A stretch of DNA of 64,000 nucleotides from Dirofilaria immitis (lineage: Eukaryota; Nematoda; Chromadorea; Rhabditida; Onchocercidae), in contig JAKNDB010000068.1 in the NCBI GenBank assembly GCA_024305405.1, positions 4,592,001 through 4,656,000 of the forward strand, in the 5' to 3' direction. The notes under the pieces are model-generated. The model did no database searches and was not told the DNA's origin. It was given only the letters and a program-made list of their open reading frames with translations. The stretch's first letter is position 1; each line of letters opens with the position of its first letter. The translations under genes and the position numbers were made by a program. Positions 38,701 through 52,400 of this stretch are shown piece by piece.

Positions 38701-41700
38701 AAAATTGGCATCAATATCATAAACAAATGGTACAAATAAACAAATGAATTTATCCAATATTCATATGTAAAGGAGCAATGATAAGATAAGCAATGCGAAG
38801 AAAAAAAAATTTTACGAATAACAAATATATCTGTGAAAATATAACGTTTCAAATTAGGATATAAACCTAAGTTTAATCATAACTATAAACATTAATAGGA
38901 ATTGAATTAATAAGAAAAAGAAGAAATTGGAAATGGATAAATTGTTTAATCGATGTTAAGAAAGCTCTGGCCTATTTCAAAGAATAAAAAAAAAGAAAAA
39001 AGAAAATGAAATGAAATGATAATAGATGAATATCTGCCCTGTATGCGAGATAAATATATTAATTCCCATATTCAATTAAATGATGACATATCTGTTACAA
39101 TTTGAAGACGAATATTTCAAAGCTTTGTGAACAAATAATTTCTGATTGATTAAAATTTAAAAAATCATCAAGATGATGTCATTGATTAAAATAAAAATTA
39201 ATAATATTGATAAATGATTGATTTAGAATTTTGAAAAAACTTTTATTATATAAGAAAATGATTTTGATAAATAATTTAGAAATTTTGAACTTTGCTTAAT
39301 AATAAAAAAATTAATTTGTTAAAAATTTTAATTGAAATCATATAATGAAACAGTGAATTTAATAACGAAAGAAGACGAGAGACGAATATCTAAAACATAT
39401 ATAATTTTATAATTATTTAAATTGAATCCTTAAAAATCTATTGCTAGTTTTAAATTTGAAATTAAATAAGTAAATGAATTTATCAAATAAATTCATGCCA
39501 TGAAAATTTAACATCATTATAAAAATGATTTTAATTCGGGAATTAATTTCTTTTCATTCTTTTTATAATTTCTATCATATTCGAATTGAATTCAAATTTT
39601 TTAATAAATAAATATTCTGATCTCGATAATTTTTATTTATTCCACCTTTTTAATTACTCTTTTTTTCATAATTATTATTTTTAGTAAGCAAAAATTAATG
39701 GAAATAGTTTTCAATACAATTCCAATTAGCAGAGTGAGACATTTCGATATTAAATTTAAGTATTTTTCTACACTTTAAGCGCTTAAATATAATTTTTTTC
39801 ATTTAAAATAATTGAAGTGTGAGTACAAGAAATTAAATTCCATCTTTTTTATTTGTTTAATACTTAAGTTGTTATTTTTAATATAATCATCTGAACGATG
39901 CTATATTTTGAAAGTGATGCTTATTGATATTGTTTATCAGAAATATATAAAAAAATGATGTGTGCCACTTATGACCTCAAAAGAAAACTTCTCTTTGAGT
40001 CTATTTTTCTTTTTCCTTTCCTTTCATTTTACAATATTAATGTAAATAGGAGAAAGAAACTTGTGCATCAACTTTTTCTCATTCAAACAACTTCCTGTAT
40101 ATGCAGCATTTTCTCGAAATAAAATGAAATTACTGCGATTCAGGAACTTTTATTACTAATAACTTTTGACTTTTGCTAGATATGATACAAAATGAAAATT
40201 CCAATAGATGCATAAATTAATTGATAGCATTAAATGTATGCATAAATACATAGCTATAGGCAAAATATTTCTCGACCCTACTCTCGAGCTATTTTCTTCT
40301 ATGTTCAGCATCATTCGTCATTATTCTTCCTGGATTCCGTTTTTCTGTCAACAGCACACAAAGACGGATACTGCGAAATGCAATTTACTTATCTTTCATC
40401 CTTTTCCTATTCCTTATCGTAGAATTCATCATTGCAATCGTAGAATTTCTTCGATTAAAGATCAAAAGAGGGAAAGAATATATGAATTGTTTATTTGAAA
40501 AAAGAATGAATTACCGCGATACAGCAGGATGTTTGTTGTTGGAAAAGGTCAGAGAGCAAATGATATAATACTCTGAAAAGGAAGAGAGAGTAACAAAAAT
40601 ATTTGGGAGAAATTATTTGTAATAGTAAATTGCGTGATATTTTTGAAACCTTTTAAATCACAAAGATAACAAGTGATTGAAGAAAGATGTGTAACTTTGT
40701 AACAATTCTCGAGTACTATTGTTAAATGGAAAATTAAAAATTTACATACAAATGACTGCACTTATTATATTCATATAATATTTACAAGTAAATAATTGAA
40801 ACGATTCGCTTACATTAAATTAATCATTTAACTATTCGAAATATGTAATCAATGAAAATCAACGATTTATTTACGGAAAGTTCAATCGAAAAAGGAAAGA
40901 ATTTGGATGGTTTTAATTTTGTTATTAATAACTTTTTACAACTAATCATATTAGTATTAGAATTAATAAATTAAGATAATCATTTTTAGTTAATTTCAGT
41001 AATTGAATTATTACTATCGATTTCGATTTTATCTTTTACTATCGATTTTATCTTTTTTAATTACTATCGATTTTATCTTTTTTTTGATTGATGTTTGAGT
41101 ATAGCGTAATTGACAACTGATAAAATGATTCGTGTTACAATTGTTATCATTACAGTTATTTTTTAATTATCATTATAAATGAATGAAAGTGAGTAAAAAG
41201 AATTTTAAAGACAAAATTTATCCCTTCTTTATTATATTATTCCATTTTTATCATTTCATATCAATTTATTTTAAGTATCTTAGTGTTTTCCTATCATTAA
41301 ATTTTAATCTATGCAGTACAAATTAGAAAAAAGTAATGATCATTCCAGGTAGATTTTATTAATTTGCTTCTCTTTAATATTTCTGAAATGACTACGAAAA
41401 AAATGTAAATAATCTCATTTTTGTAATATTATGCTTATTGTTTTAAAGAACAAAATTATATTTAATCAAATGATATAAGAATGTTAAAAACATTTATCCA
41501 TATTTTTCTTTAAAATATTATTCGGTATTGGAATGATATGATATGATATTAAGATATGATATGGAGCAAACAAAATAATATCGTCATAGAATTAGCATAT
41601 TTGACTAATTATTCCTTATTTGACTAATTATTTTTTAAAACTTGAAAGTGCTAAAGTATTTTAAAGAAAAAAATATTTTTTCATTATTTATAATACTAAA

Positions 41701-44700
41701 ATATAGTAATTTATCGATCATTAAATATATATATCATATCACTTCATAATATCATTCATTAATTGTTTGGTTTTTTGATTGATATTATTTTTGCATTTGA
41801 ATGGAAGAAGAAATAAGAAACAAAAGGAAATGAAAATGAGAAAAATTCAATATCACTCATTTTCCCTTTCCTTTGCTACTTTTTTTAAAGAAAAAAAACG
41901 AAAAAAGAATTTATCATTTAATGATATCAAACTATCTGTTACATATTGTTTGCTTCGTTTCTTAGAAATCTTTTTTTTTTGATAATGTTTTAATTCTGAT
42001 TAATTATTCAATGAATACTTATTTCGGTTTAAAAGACTAAAACTTTGATTTCACAAAGATAATAATTTAATGAGAAACAATTTTTCAAATTTGAAATATC
42101 AAAAAAAATATTTCAAATCTTCTTTTAAACGATTGTCATAATTTTAATTTATGCCTATCGAAATGATATTTTAAACTGTTACGCATATATTTGAAATGAT
42201 CTGATTAAATTTCAAATCGATATCATACCACTTTCTATATTGCTAAAATGAATTGTATATTTTTATGTTTACATAGCAAAAATTTGAGAGAAAAGAAGAG
42301 AGAGAAAATGAGAGATCGAGAAGAGAAAGAGAAGAGGAAGAAAGAAAAGGAAATTAAAATTTAAAAAATATTTTTGAAATGATTGATTAAAGATTTCATT
42401 AGTGATGTAATAACTATTTGAAATGAATGAGTTCAATTCTTCAAAAATGCCATCCGATGAATATTATGGTAACAGTTGGGATTTAACAATATAATTTAAA
42501 TGAACCATTCTGTTACTATCTCATTTATTATCCTATCATTTTCAGCTATTCATATTTGAGCATATGAAAAGAAAGTTTCAGATAGTTGATATGCATGCAT
42601 GCCTTTTAAAATTTATTTTAACTCATATTTCATCCTTTAATCAATTCAACATTATTATTATCATTATCATCATTATCATTACGATTATTATTATTATTAA
42701 ATAATGTTTAAAAAAGATTTCCGAAAGTATTATTATTCTTTTTTAATAGATGTAAAAAATTTAATGAAAGATAGAGAAATAATTTTATAATTAAAAAAAT
42801 AAATCAAAAAGAACAAAGAAATTAATAATTTATCCGTAATTAATAATTAAGAAAAAAAGTAAAAATTAATCATAAAACTTGCTAAATGATACGATACAAA
42901 TAATTTAATAATTACAGCAAAAAAAAGTCGCAAAATGTTTCAAATTTAGTAATTACATTTTTTTAAAAAATAATTTCTCTTTTAAAAATATCACAAAATT
43001 TTTTCATTTCTGTATTTATTTTAATGGTCTGAAGAAAGGAAAAAGAAATGATAAAGTGGAAGAAATCATTTTAAGTAAAGTCTTAAAATTGATACACAAA
43101 TTTTAATTAATATGTTTATCATTTTACTACGAGAAAAGAATCAATAATAATGGTTGCTTACTTTCGAGTATTATTTAAGAAATATATTTAATGCAATAAG
43201 TTATTGAATTCTTTCATTTTTTTTTTTAAATTCTAAATTCGAAAGATAATTATGAGAAATAAAAAGAAATTTGTAGTTTAAATTTTAAAAGATAGAAAAA
43301 GGAAAAGATTATTCAACAACGTTAGAGGTATCAATCAAAAATTAAATTAAAGAAAGAACAATAAATATATCGAAATTTTTTTTTTTTTAAGAAGAAAAAA
43401 TAGCATAATTGATACGAATAAAAAAATATATCTCAATTATGTCAAATTATTATATTCATACCTGTCTTACCTGTTGCTAAATTAATTTATGGGCAATGAT
43501 ATTCAAATTTTAAAAATCACTTAAATAGTATGGTGAAAAATAAAATGAATAGTAATCCATTCATATTACTGACCATTCAAAAATGACCACAATAGTTCGA
43601 GGTAGGAAGAGAAAGGATTAAGTTGAAGATAATGAAATAGACGATGATGACCTTAACTTCATCATTTGTATGTTGAATTTAATCTCGCTTTGATTTGTAT
43701 CTGTTCATCAAAAGAAAAATCATTTGTTGAGCTGATAATTTTTGGCTGACCTTAATAACAATGATAACTTTCTAATGTTCTGGCTTACTTTCATATTAAA
43801 GAGAAAAGTAGATAAAAGTAATTAAACTTTGATCCAATAATTTCGATAAATCCTCGCTCTAATTTAATGGTAAAACATTGTGGAATATTTACCAATTTTA
43901 GGATAGGATTAATGACAGAAAACAAATATTTTTGAAAATTATCAATTTCTGAACAATTCCATTTTCAATTCCAATTTAATAATTTATGTATATTAAATTG
44001 AAACTAGAAGAAGCTCGACTGTCATTATTAAATTGGCTTAGCAAAATTTAAAAATTATTCATAGCAGTTAATTATGAACATATCGATATAATTATAATTA
44101 GCAATTGATCTTTGTATTTTTAAAATTCAAAATTTTTTCTTTTATTTTTAATCTCTAAATTGTTCATCGTTTGAATAATTTGAATGTAATTATTTCTAAT
44201 TTTTAATTCATTGCGCTATTTAAGTTTGCTTTATTTTATTCTATTATTTTTAAGAAAATTCAAATTGCTTTCAAATTAAATATATTATTTATTTATTTTT
44301 TGATGTTGAAATTGCGAATGTTTTTATAGAAATTGTCGATAATATTAAATTTTTGTTGCCGATACCTTTAATTGATAGTATCATTTATTTATAACAATTT
44401 TTCTTTTAAATTAGCTTAATTATTAACGAAGTTTATAATTTATTGTCGTCTTACAAAACATTAATTCTTAACATTCTTCGATCACTGCGAGCATATTTCA
44501 AAAAAAAAAATCCCTAGAGACAGTAAATTTTCATCGATGAATAAGAAGAAGACTCATCCTAGCTTCATATGCTCTGTTTATCTCGAGAATGGAAGAATTG
44601 TCATCATTTCGAGACTGGTTCGATATATATTTAAGCCATTAGTGATTACTAGCAAAAATGGAGAAAGAAGGATATTTCTTTAAAATGAAGTTTACAAATT

Positions 44701-47700
44701 CGTTGGATTTCTTGAAATGAAATGAAGTTTTTGTAAATTAGAAAAAGAGCTGAAAAAGAATTGACAGTGCAAAATTTGTTTACTTTACTATTGGCTTCTC
44801 TTTCACTCACTCTCTCTCTCTCTCTCCTCTCATCTACGGTGATATGATACCATTTAAGCAAACTTTGACCGTAATAATAATAGTATTATTATTATTAGTT
44901 TCTCTCTCGCATCCACGATGATACGATCATTTAGAAAAACTTTGACCGTAACCTATTCATTGAAGCAAAAAATAAATGGATTATTTATTGGAAGTTTAAT
45001 GAGTTGTTGCAGCAAATCATCCATTATTTAAAACGATTCTTCCTTCTTTTTTTTTAACCTAAACGATACACTCATCCATTTCATACTACATAAGCTAAAA
45101 CGATATAACTTGAAACAATCGTTTTTCATTTCATTTTTTTATTTCTTTTTTTTAGTCGATAAGAGAAGAAAAAAGTTAAGAGGCGCTTGAAACATGCCAC
45201 GAAGCCTAGATTCTATCACAGGAAGTTTAAGGATAGGCTAAAAAGAAGTAGGCCTATAAATCATTCTACTAGGCTTAGTTTCCTTTTTTTCGTCTTTTTT
45301 TCCTTTAAAGAGAAAAGAAAATAAGCATTCATTTTTAATTTTTAGCTTAAATTTGAATGAAATTGAGCGAAAAGTTGAAATGATAATTATCAAATGTTAT
45401 TGAATAAGTATACATCAATTGATAAATTAAAACAAATATTTGAAATTATTCCGATTGAAAATATTTCCATTTGCATTTTCAATTGTTTTAATTTCCTCAA
45501 TTTTAATATTATCAGTAAAGAAAAAGAATAACTTCGAAATAATGAAATAAATATAAAAAAGATGAAAACAAAACAGAATATGCTTAGATTATCATCATAT
45601 CTGTCTGATCTTAACGAAATGTTATATAAAGAGACACGACGTTCTATCCATTAAATTTTAATAATTTCTATCAAAAATTTTATTACCAAAATTAATTTTT
45701 CAGCTAAGTTTTTTCCGAGATTTCCGAAGAGCCAAGAAATATTCCAATCCAATTTTTTTTTAAAAATGTTTTTGTTTACAAATATGAAGTATTTCAAATA
45801 TTAATATTAGAAAAAGGTCAAAGATGTAATATAATTAAACAATTAGTGATAAAAAATTGAAAGAAATGTTGGAACTTTAAAGTGAAAAAAATTGTATTTG
45901 AAAAAATATCATAAAGAATTAAAGTATTACAGCATTGAAGATGAAAAGCATATGATGATAAGTGATACAGAGGTTATTGATAGAGCAGATGAAAACATGA
46001 TGAAGTTTGAGATTGAGAAAATAAATGATAAACATATCATATATATCAGTGTTAAAAATTATTGGGAGTACAGCTGTTGAACATAAAATTTTCAATTTTT
46101 AAATTATATATACGGTAATTTTCAAGCATTTTAAGAAATTTTAAATTCTAATTTTTTATTATTTCATTTTTCCAACTGCAAAGGAGCCGGGAGTTTCTTT
46201 TTTTTCGTTTATAGTTTTTCAATCTGAAAAGTATACGGTAGAATAGGATAACTGTTAAGCTTTAAGTATTAAATTTTAATATATTTACAATTAATTTGCG
46301 ATTATGCAAATCAATGAGTTAATGTATTCAATAAGCGTTTTTTTTTTTTTTTTTTAGAAAGAACTTCTATCAAATCTTTCTATTCTTAAGAAATGAGCGT
46401 AAAATGAAATGAAATCATTTCGAACAAATAGACGATTGAATAATAGATATATTTATCACCTGTTGCATTTCTCATTTAATAGAAATTCTCTGAGAGATAC
46501 AGAGAGAGAGAGAGAGAGAGAAAAAAAAGGAAAACGGCGAGAAATGTGTTTTGTTTGCTTCATCAATTTCTTTAAAAATTGAAAGTAATAAAGTATAAAT
46601 TAATAGTTAACAAATTTAAAAAAAATTTACATAAAGTTTTAATTTAAAATATTTTTTGCATTCTTTTAATTTATATTAAATATAGCTAAATATTTCCAAC
46701 TTATCTTCTTATCACTCATTTCGATAAAAACAGAAAAATGATCTTTTTCCTTTTTTTTGCATAATAATGCGATAAGTTGTAAAATTATATTTTTAATTTA
46801 ATGCAGCTGCCTCCTTTTTCTCTTTTAAAATTATAGCATCTATTAATGAATTTTAAATGAATAATTTTTAAAAAAAAGCTGAAGAAATGAAGGAAATAAA
46901 ATCAAAATTATGTAATTTCATTATTAAAGTGAACAAAAAAAAATGAAAGATTTAAACTATCAAAATAAGAAACTTATTGAAAGAAATTAATTTTCTAAAA
47001 ATTTTTTATGACGAAAAAAAGAATTTCTAATTTGTTAAAATTAATAAACTTTTAATTTCCAATATTGTTAGTTACATTGTAAAGTTTTCTTTTTTGCATA
47101 CATTAGAAGGTTATGTAAAATTTACAATTTAATATACTAATATTATGAAGCTAATGTTTATCCTAATTAATCCAATAAAAATATATGTAGTGGAATGATA
47201 TTAATTATTAATTTTACAGGTAATTGGTCTGGAAGGTATACCTGTGTATACACATTTTCTTCTTAACGATCAACGTTGGCATTTTGGATGGTTTCTTTGT
47301 GATTTATGGTTAATGATTGATTATGTTGTATGCCTTGCATCAATTTATACCGTACTTGGTATTACAATCGATAGGTATATCATCTCATAAATATTGTTTA
47401 TATTTGATTACTTATTTTAATTTTAATTACAAAATTATTTACTCATTAAGTTTGCATAGTAAGCAAAGAGATTTGCCATATTTTTATTCACTTACATAAA
47501 CAATAATATTAGCATTTGTCGGAAAAAGAAATTTATTTTGCTTAGTTATTATATTAGTAACAATTCAGCGATTACAATAAGGGATACAATGTGAATTAGG
47601 CTAGGCTATTTTTTGTTGTTTTATTGGTGGTATATTTTAGATATTGCTCAGTAAAGTTCCCTGCAGCTTATCGAAATTGGAGGACACCGCGACGTATTAT

Positions 47701-49426
47701 TATAACTATAGCGATTATATGGCTGGTAATTTTGTTCATCCAAAAATAAATAAATAATAGATAAAGTTCATCGAAATTTACAAGGCAATATTACTACATA
47801 GATAGCTTAAATTAAATTTTTGAAATTATGTTTTTTACTAATTTTCTTTATCAACGTAATTAGATTGAATTGTATGAAATATAAAACAATCAAAATGATA
47901 ATATATTGATTTATCAATAAGATAATGCTGATATTTGAAATATTCAATTATCATTTTAACGCAAAGAAATGACAGTAACAACTAATTTACTTCCGTTGAA
48001 AACTTCTTAAACCAAATTTTAAAAGCTTTTCGTTTCGAAAAAATTTTCAATACTTTTCTTTTTTCAACTTTGTTTTAATTTTCTTTTTCTGAATTGCTTA
48101 ATTAATCAATGATCAATAAAATGATTCCTTTATTATCATCATAATTTTATGCATAATAAAGCAATCAATTGATATATTGTTTCTCTTATCATTTCAGATT
48201 CCAACCATATTATTTGGCTTATCAATATTTGGCTACGATAAATTTACGGGTGAACGAATATTAAAAGAAGATGAATGCTATGTACAATTTATGACAAATC
48301 CTATCTTAAATATGGGGATGTATATTTCATATTATTGGTCAACCCTATTTGTTATGCTGTATTTATATTTGGGCATATATCGGGCTGCGAAATTATTAGC
48401 AGTCAAAAGTGAACAGGTAAATGTACATACATATATGTTCTATTGATTTTTTTAATTAAAAACGAAAATATAATTAATTTCAAAGTTTATTTTTTTAAAT
48501 TAAAAATGCTTTATTTTTTTCTTTGATTCTTTTTCATTTTTTTTCTTTTTCTTTTTTTCTTTTTGTTAAATGAAAGTATTTCATAAAAGATTGATTTATA
48601 CAGTGATATTTGTAGAAGAATAAACGATTAGCAATGTTAAATGAGATGAAAATGCATACGAAACAAGAAACTCCATCGCTAACAGCCTGTAAAAGTAGTG
48701 AACAAGAGAGTCCACCTGAAACTTCATCATCATCACATTCAAGGTCACTTCTTCTTCTTCTTCTTCTTCTTATTCTTCTTTGCTTCCTTTAAATAGCAGT
48801 CTTTTGTATTCATTCTCTAATCAGTACTTATCATTACCCAAAATCACGAAAAGCATTATCATTGTTTGGAATTCAAAAAATAAATAATAATATAGATCAC
48901 TGTTCACAATTTCTCAAGAGCAACATTTTTATTGATAGTTAGACGTCATTTGTTTGACGTATATGTGGCGTACGTAATATCAAATGACCTCACTAGATGG
49001 ATAATAAATGGATGATATTTTCATTGCTAATCAATCATCACTTCTTGAGATGAATAATCAAATTTGCATAACTCTTCGTTTCTGAACTTCCGCTATACTT
49101 CTTTTCCTTCATTTTATTTGAACAAACATACTCACTCATCCTCTATTCCATCTAAATTTTCAATTCTTTCCCCGAATGACCCAACATTATGCATTATTGA
49201 TTTTTTAAGAAGACTATCAAATGGATGTAAATAAAATTTGATATTAAATTTTATAATATTTATAAGCAGTAAGTAAGTAAGTAAGTAAGATTTTATAATA
49301 TTATCAAACAATGCCATGAGGTTTCTTGGCTTAACAAAACGAAAGTCTCCAAGTGATGCCATTTGCCATAATTCTTTTTGCTTTTTTGGCCTCTAAATAA
49401 AGTTCAACTATGAAAAGATAAATATG

Positions 49427-49494
<68 letters not shown>

Positions 49495-52400
49495 CACACA
49501 TACACATATACACACACATATATATATGTATTAAAGATAGGAACATAAATTTTTGTTTGAATGGATTTCAAAAAAAAGAAAAGCCAAGAAAAATAATGAA
49601 ATTTTCGAAAGGAAATAAGTAAAATCGAAGAGAGAAAGAAGGAAGTAAGTTTTTTTCAAATTTTTTATTCTTTTTCAACTTGAAGGAGCAAATCATTAAA
49701 TTATAAAATTGTCGACTGAAAAATTAAAATCACAATTATTAGCTTTAGACTTTTAAAAAAATGTTGTAAGAAAGAAAATTTCATCATATAATTAATTACA
49801 ATTTATAATATTTAGTATTATTATTATTTAATATATACATTATTATTATTTAATATATACATTATTATTATTTAATATATACATTATTATTATTTAATAT
49901 ATACATTATTATTATTTAATATATACATTATTATTATTTAATATATACATTATTATTATTTAATATATACATTATTATTATTTAATATATACATTATTAT
50001 TATTTAATATATACATTATTATTATTTAATATATACATTATTATTATTTAATATATACATTATTATTATTTAATATATACATTATTATTATTTAATATAT
50101 ACATTATTATTATTTAATATATACATTATTATTATTTAATATATACATTATTATTATTTAATATATACATTATTATTATTTAATATATACATTATTATTA
50201 TTTAATATATACATTATTATTATTTAATATATACATTATTATTATTTAATATATACATTATTATTATTTAATATATACATTATTATTATTTAATATATAC
50301 ATTATTATTATTTAATATATACATTATTATTATTTAATATATACATTATTATTATTTAATATATACATTATTATTATTTAATATATACATTATTATTATT
50401 TAATATATACATTATTATTATTTAATATATACATTATTATTATTTAATATATACATTATTATTATTTAATATATACATTATTATTATTTAATATATACAT
50501 TATTATTATTTAATATATACATTATTATTATTTAATATATACATTATTATTATTTAATATATGCATATATACATATATATGTATATATTAAATAATATTT
50601 ATTGAAAATCTTAGTGAAATACTAAATTCAATTATTTGATGTCAATTTTTTGTTGTATTAACAAATAAACCATAGATATTTGTCATTTCCATGTGCAGTG
50701 AAGAAAAAAAAAGAAATTGTTGCCTGTCTTATAAAATTGTCAACAATTTTGCCAGGCTTGATTATTATCAGAACTCAAGGGAATATACTTTGCATCAATG
50801 TTATTCTTGGCTGCTGAAGTGATTCTCGAAATTTCAATTTAAACAATATTCCTCTCCCTCACATCTTCAAAAACAAAGAAAGAAAAGCGAATACTTTCTT
50901 AAACTGAGACATATTCTCGAGAAATTTTATCAAAATTTTCTGCTACGAAAGTTTCCTTTCCTCACTATAACGAAATTATAGCCCAGAAAAAAAGAAGCCT
51001 AAAATTTTCTTTTTATGAAACGAATATTTTCATCTATTTATAGAATAATTTATCATGCATCAAAGACGATCAATATAAAATTAAAATGAAAATTTAATAA
51101 TTTTGTTCAAAATCAATCAAATTGAATTATCTTATTTTGATTTTATTTTTAAAATAAAATAATTTTCAACTTATATTAGTCGAGAAAATTATTATTTTTC
51201 TTCTCCTTTTTTACATCAATCGATTTATTTGGCTTATTTGGTTAGCCATTTATTTCAAAACAATAACTTTTAAAAAAAGTTTAAATATCAAGAATTATTC
51301 GAATAATGTCAAAAATTTTATGATACACATTAAATTAAATAGTCTAAGCTTATAAAATTATTCCTTCGAAATCATTGTATTTGTATTTAATTAAAACCAA
51401 TTATTGAACATAAGTTACATAATATAAATATGATTACATTTTATCATATATTCATATCACAAATTTTATATTTGTTAAACTATTTTGTCTGCACATATGT
51501 AAAAATTATCGAGCAAAACTATTCATTTCTAAATATTTTAAACATTTAAAATTAATTGATTCTTACCGTAGGAACGGTAAGATTATATTTAAACGTACTG
51601 AATACTGAATGTATCATTTCAGAAATGTAACAGCAATGAATTCTCGACAACTTCCAATATCTTCTAAAAAGCCATTGCTTCACCAAAGTAGTAATAATAA
51701 TATTATCCATCCAGCTGGATTAGCGGCTACTAATACAAATACTACCGTAACTTCGAATACCAATATTTCTACAGTATCTTTAGTACCAAAGAAAACGTTA
51801 GCATTGATATGTGTTATGCTTTTGAAATATTATTGTTTAAGATGTGATTGATAATGAAATTATATCTGTCATAATTATATCTGTCATAAGAATATTAAAT
51901 GATGGTATTAATAATGATGATAGTATGAAAGTATACTGTGCTGTTACAGTAGCAAAGCAGAATCAAACAATAGCAGAAAATTTTCAATAAAAAGGCCTCT
52001 TTCCTTTATCTCAAATTTGAGAAATGCGCAAGTGGATTGTATCAACAATGAAAATATGTATAATGAAGAGAGAGTTGTATGTTATTTGTAAGTTTATAAT
52101 TTATTCATTCATTCGTTTCGATTGGAATATTTGATAATTTTTGAATTTCCAGAATTTCATTTTTATCAAATAATCAATCATTCAATTTTGTTAGCAACAA
52201 AATCTATTTGTTATTAATTAGTGAACTGAGCTCAAAAGTAAGCAGTGCTATGGAACGTGAAAGCACGGCACCTTGTGTATCACCGGAAATATCAGATCCA
52301 GATGCGGAACAACGAGCACCATTTAATGCTGCTAATCGTATTCCTTATATTGATATTGACAGCTTAACATCATTAGTTGGACATGATGACGTATATGAGA

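Larger units (their letters stand above)
35968..47219 (+). other. GAR intron 1, 11.2 kb
   Basis: Splits TM2 after Asp-Leu (phase 0; GTAAGT donor, TTTTACAG acceptor). I found no nested gene. The longest open frame inside (40208-40498) has no recognisable content. It contains a perfect 30-bp palindrome just after exon 1, GA and TC microsatellites, a short ATATG repeat near 41530-41560 and several short duplications listed separately. Confidence 0.6.

Noticed and set aside
40208..40498. 96-codon + strand frame in GAR intron 1
   Set aside because: Length is within chance expectation, with no domain, splice or promoter support.
49331..49546. Cys/Val-rich minus-strand frame
   Set aside because: It is the CA microsatellite read as Cys-Val repeats.
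49817..50564. CRISPR-like array
   Set aside because: The 22-bp units abut each other without unique spacers, and the DNA is an intron of a eukaryotic gene, so it is a minisatellite.
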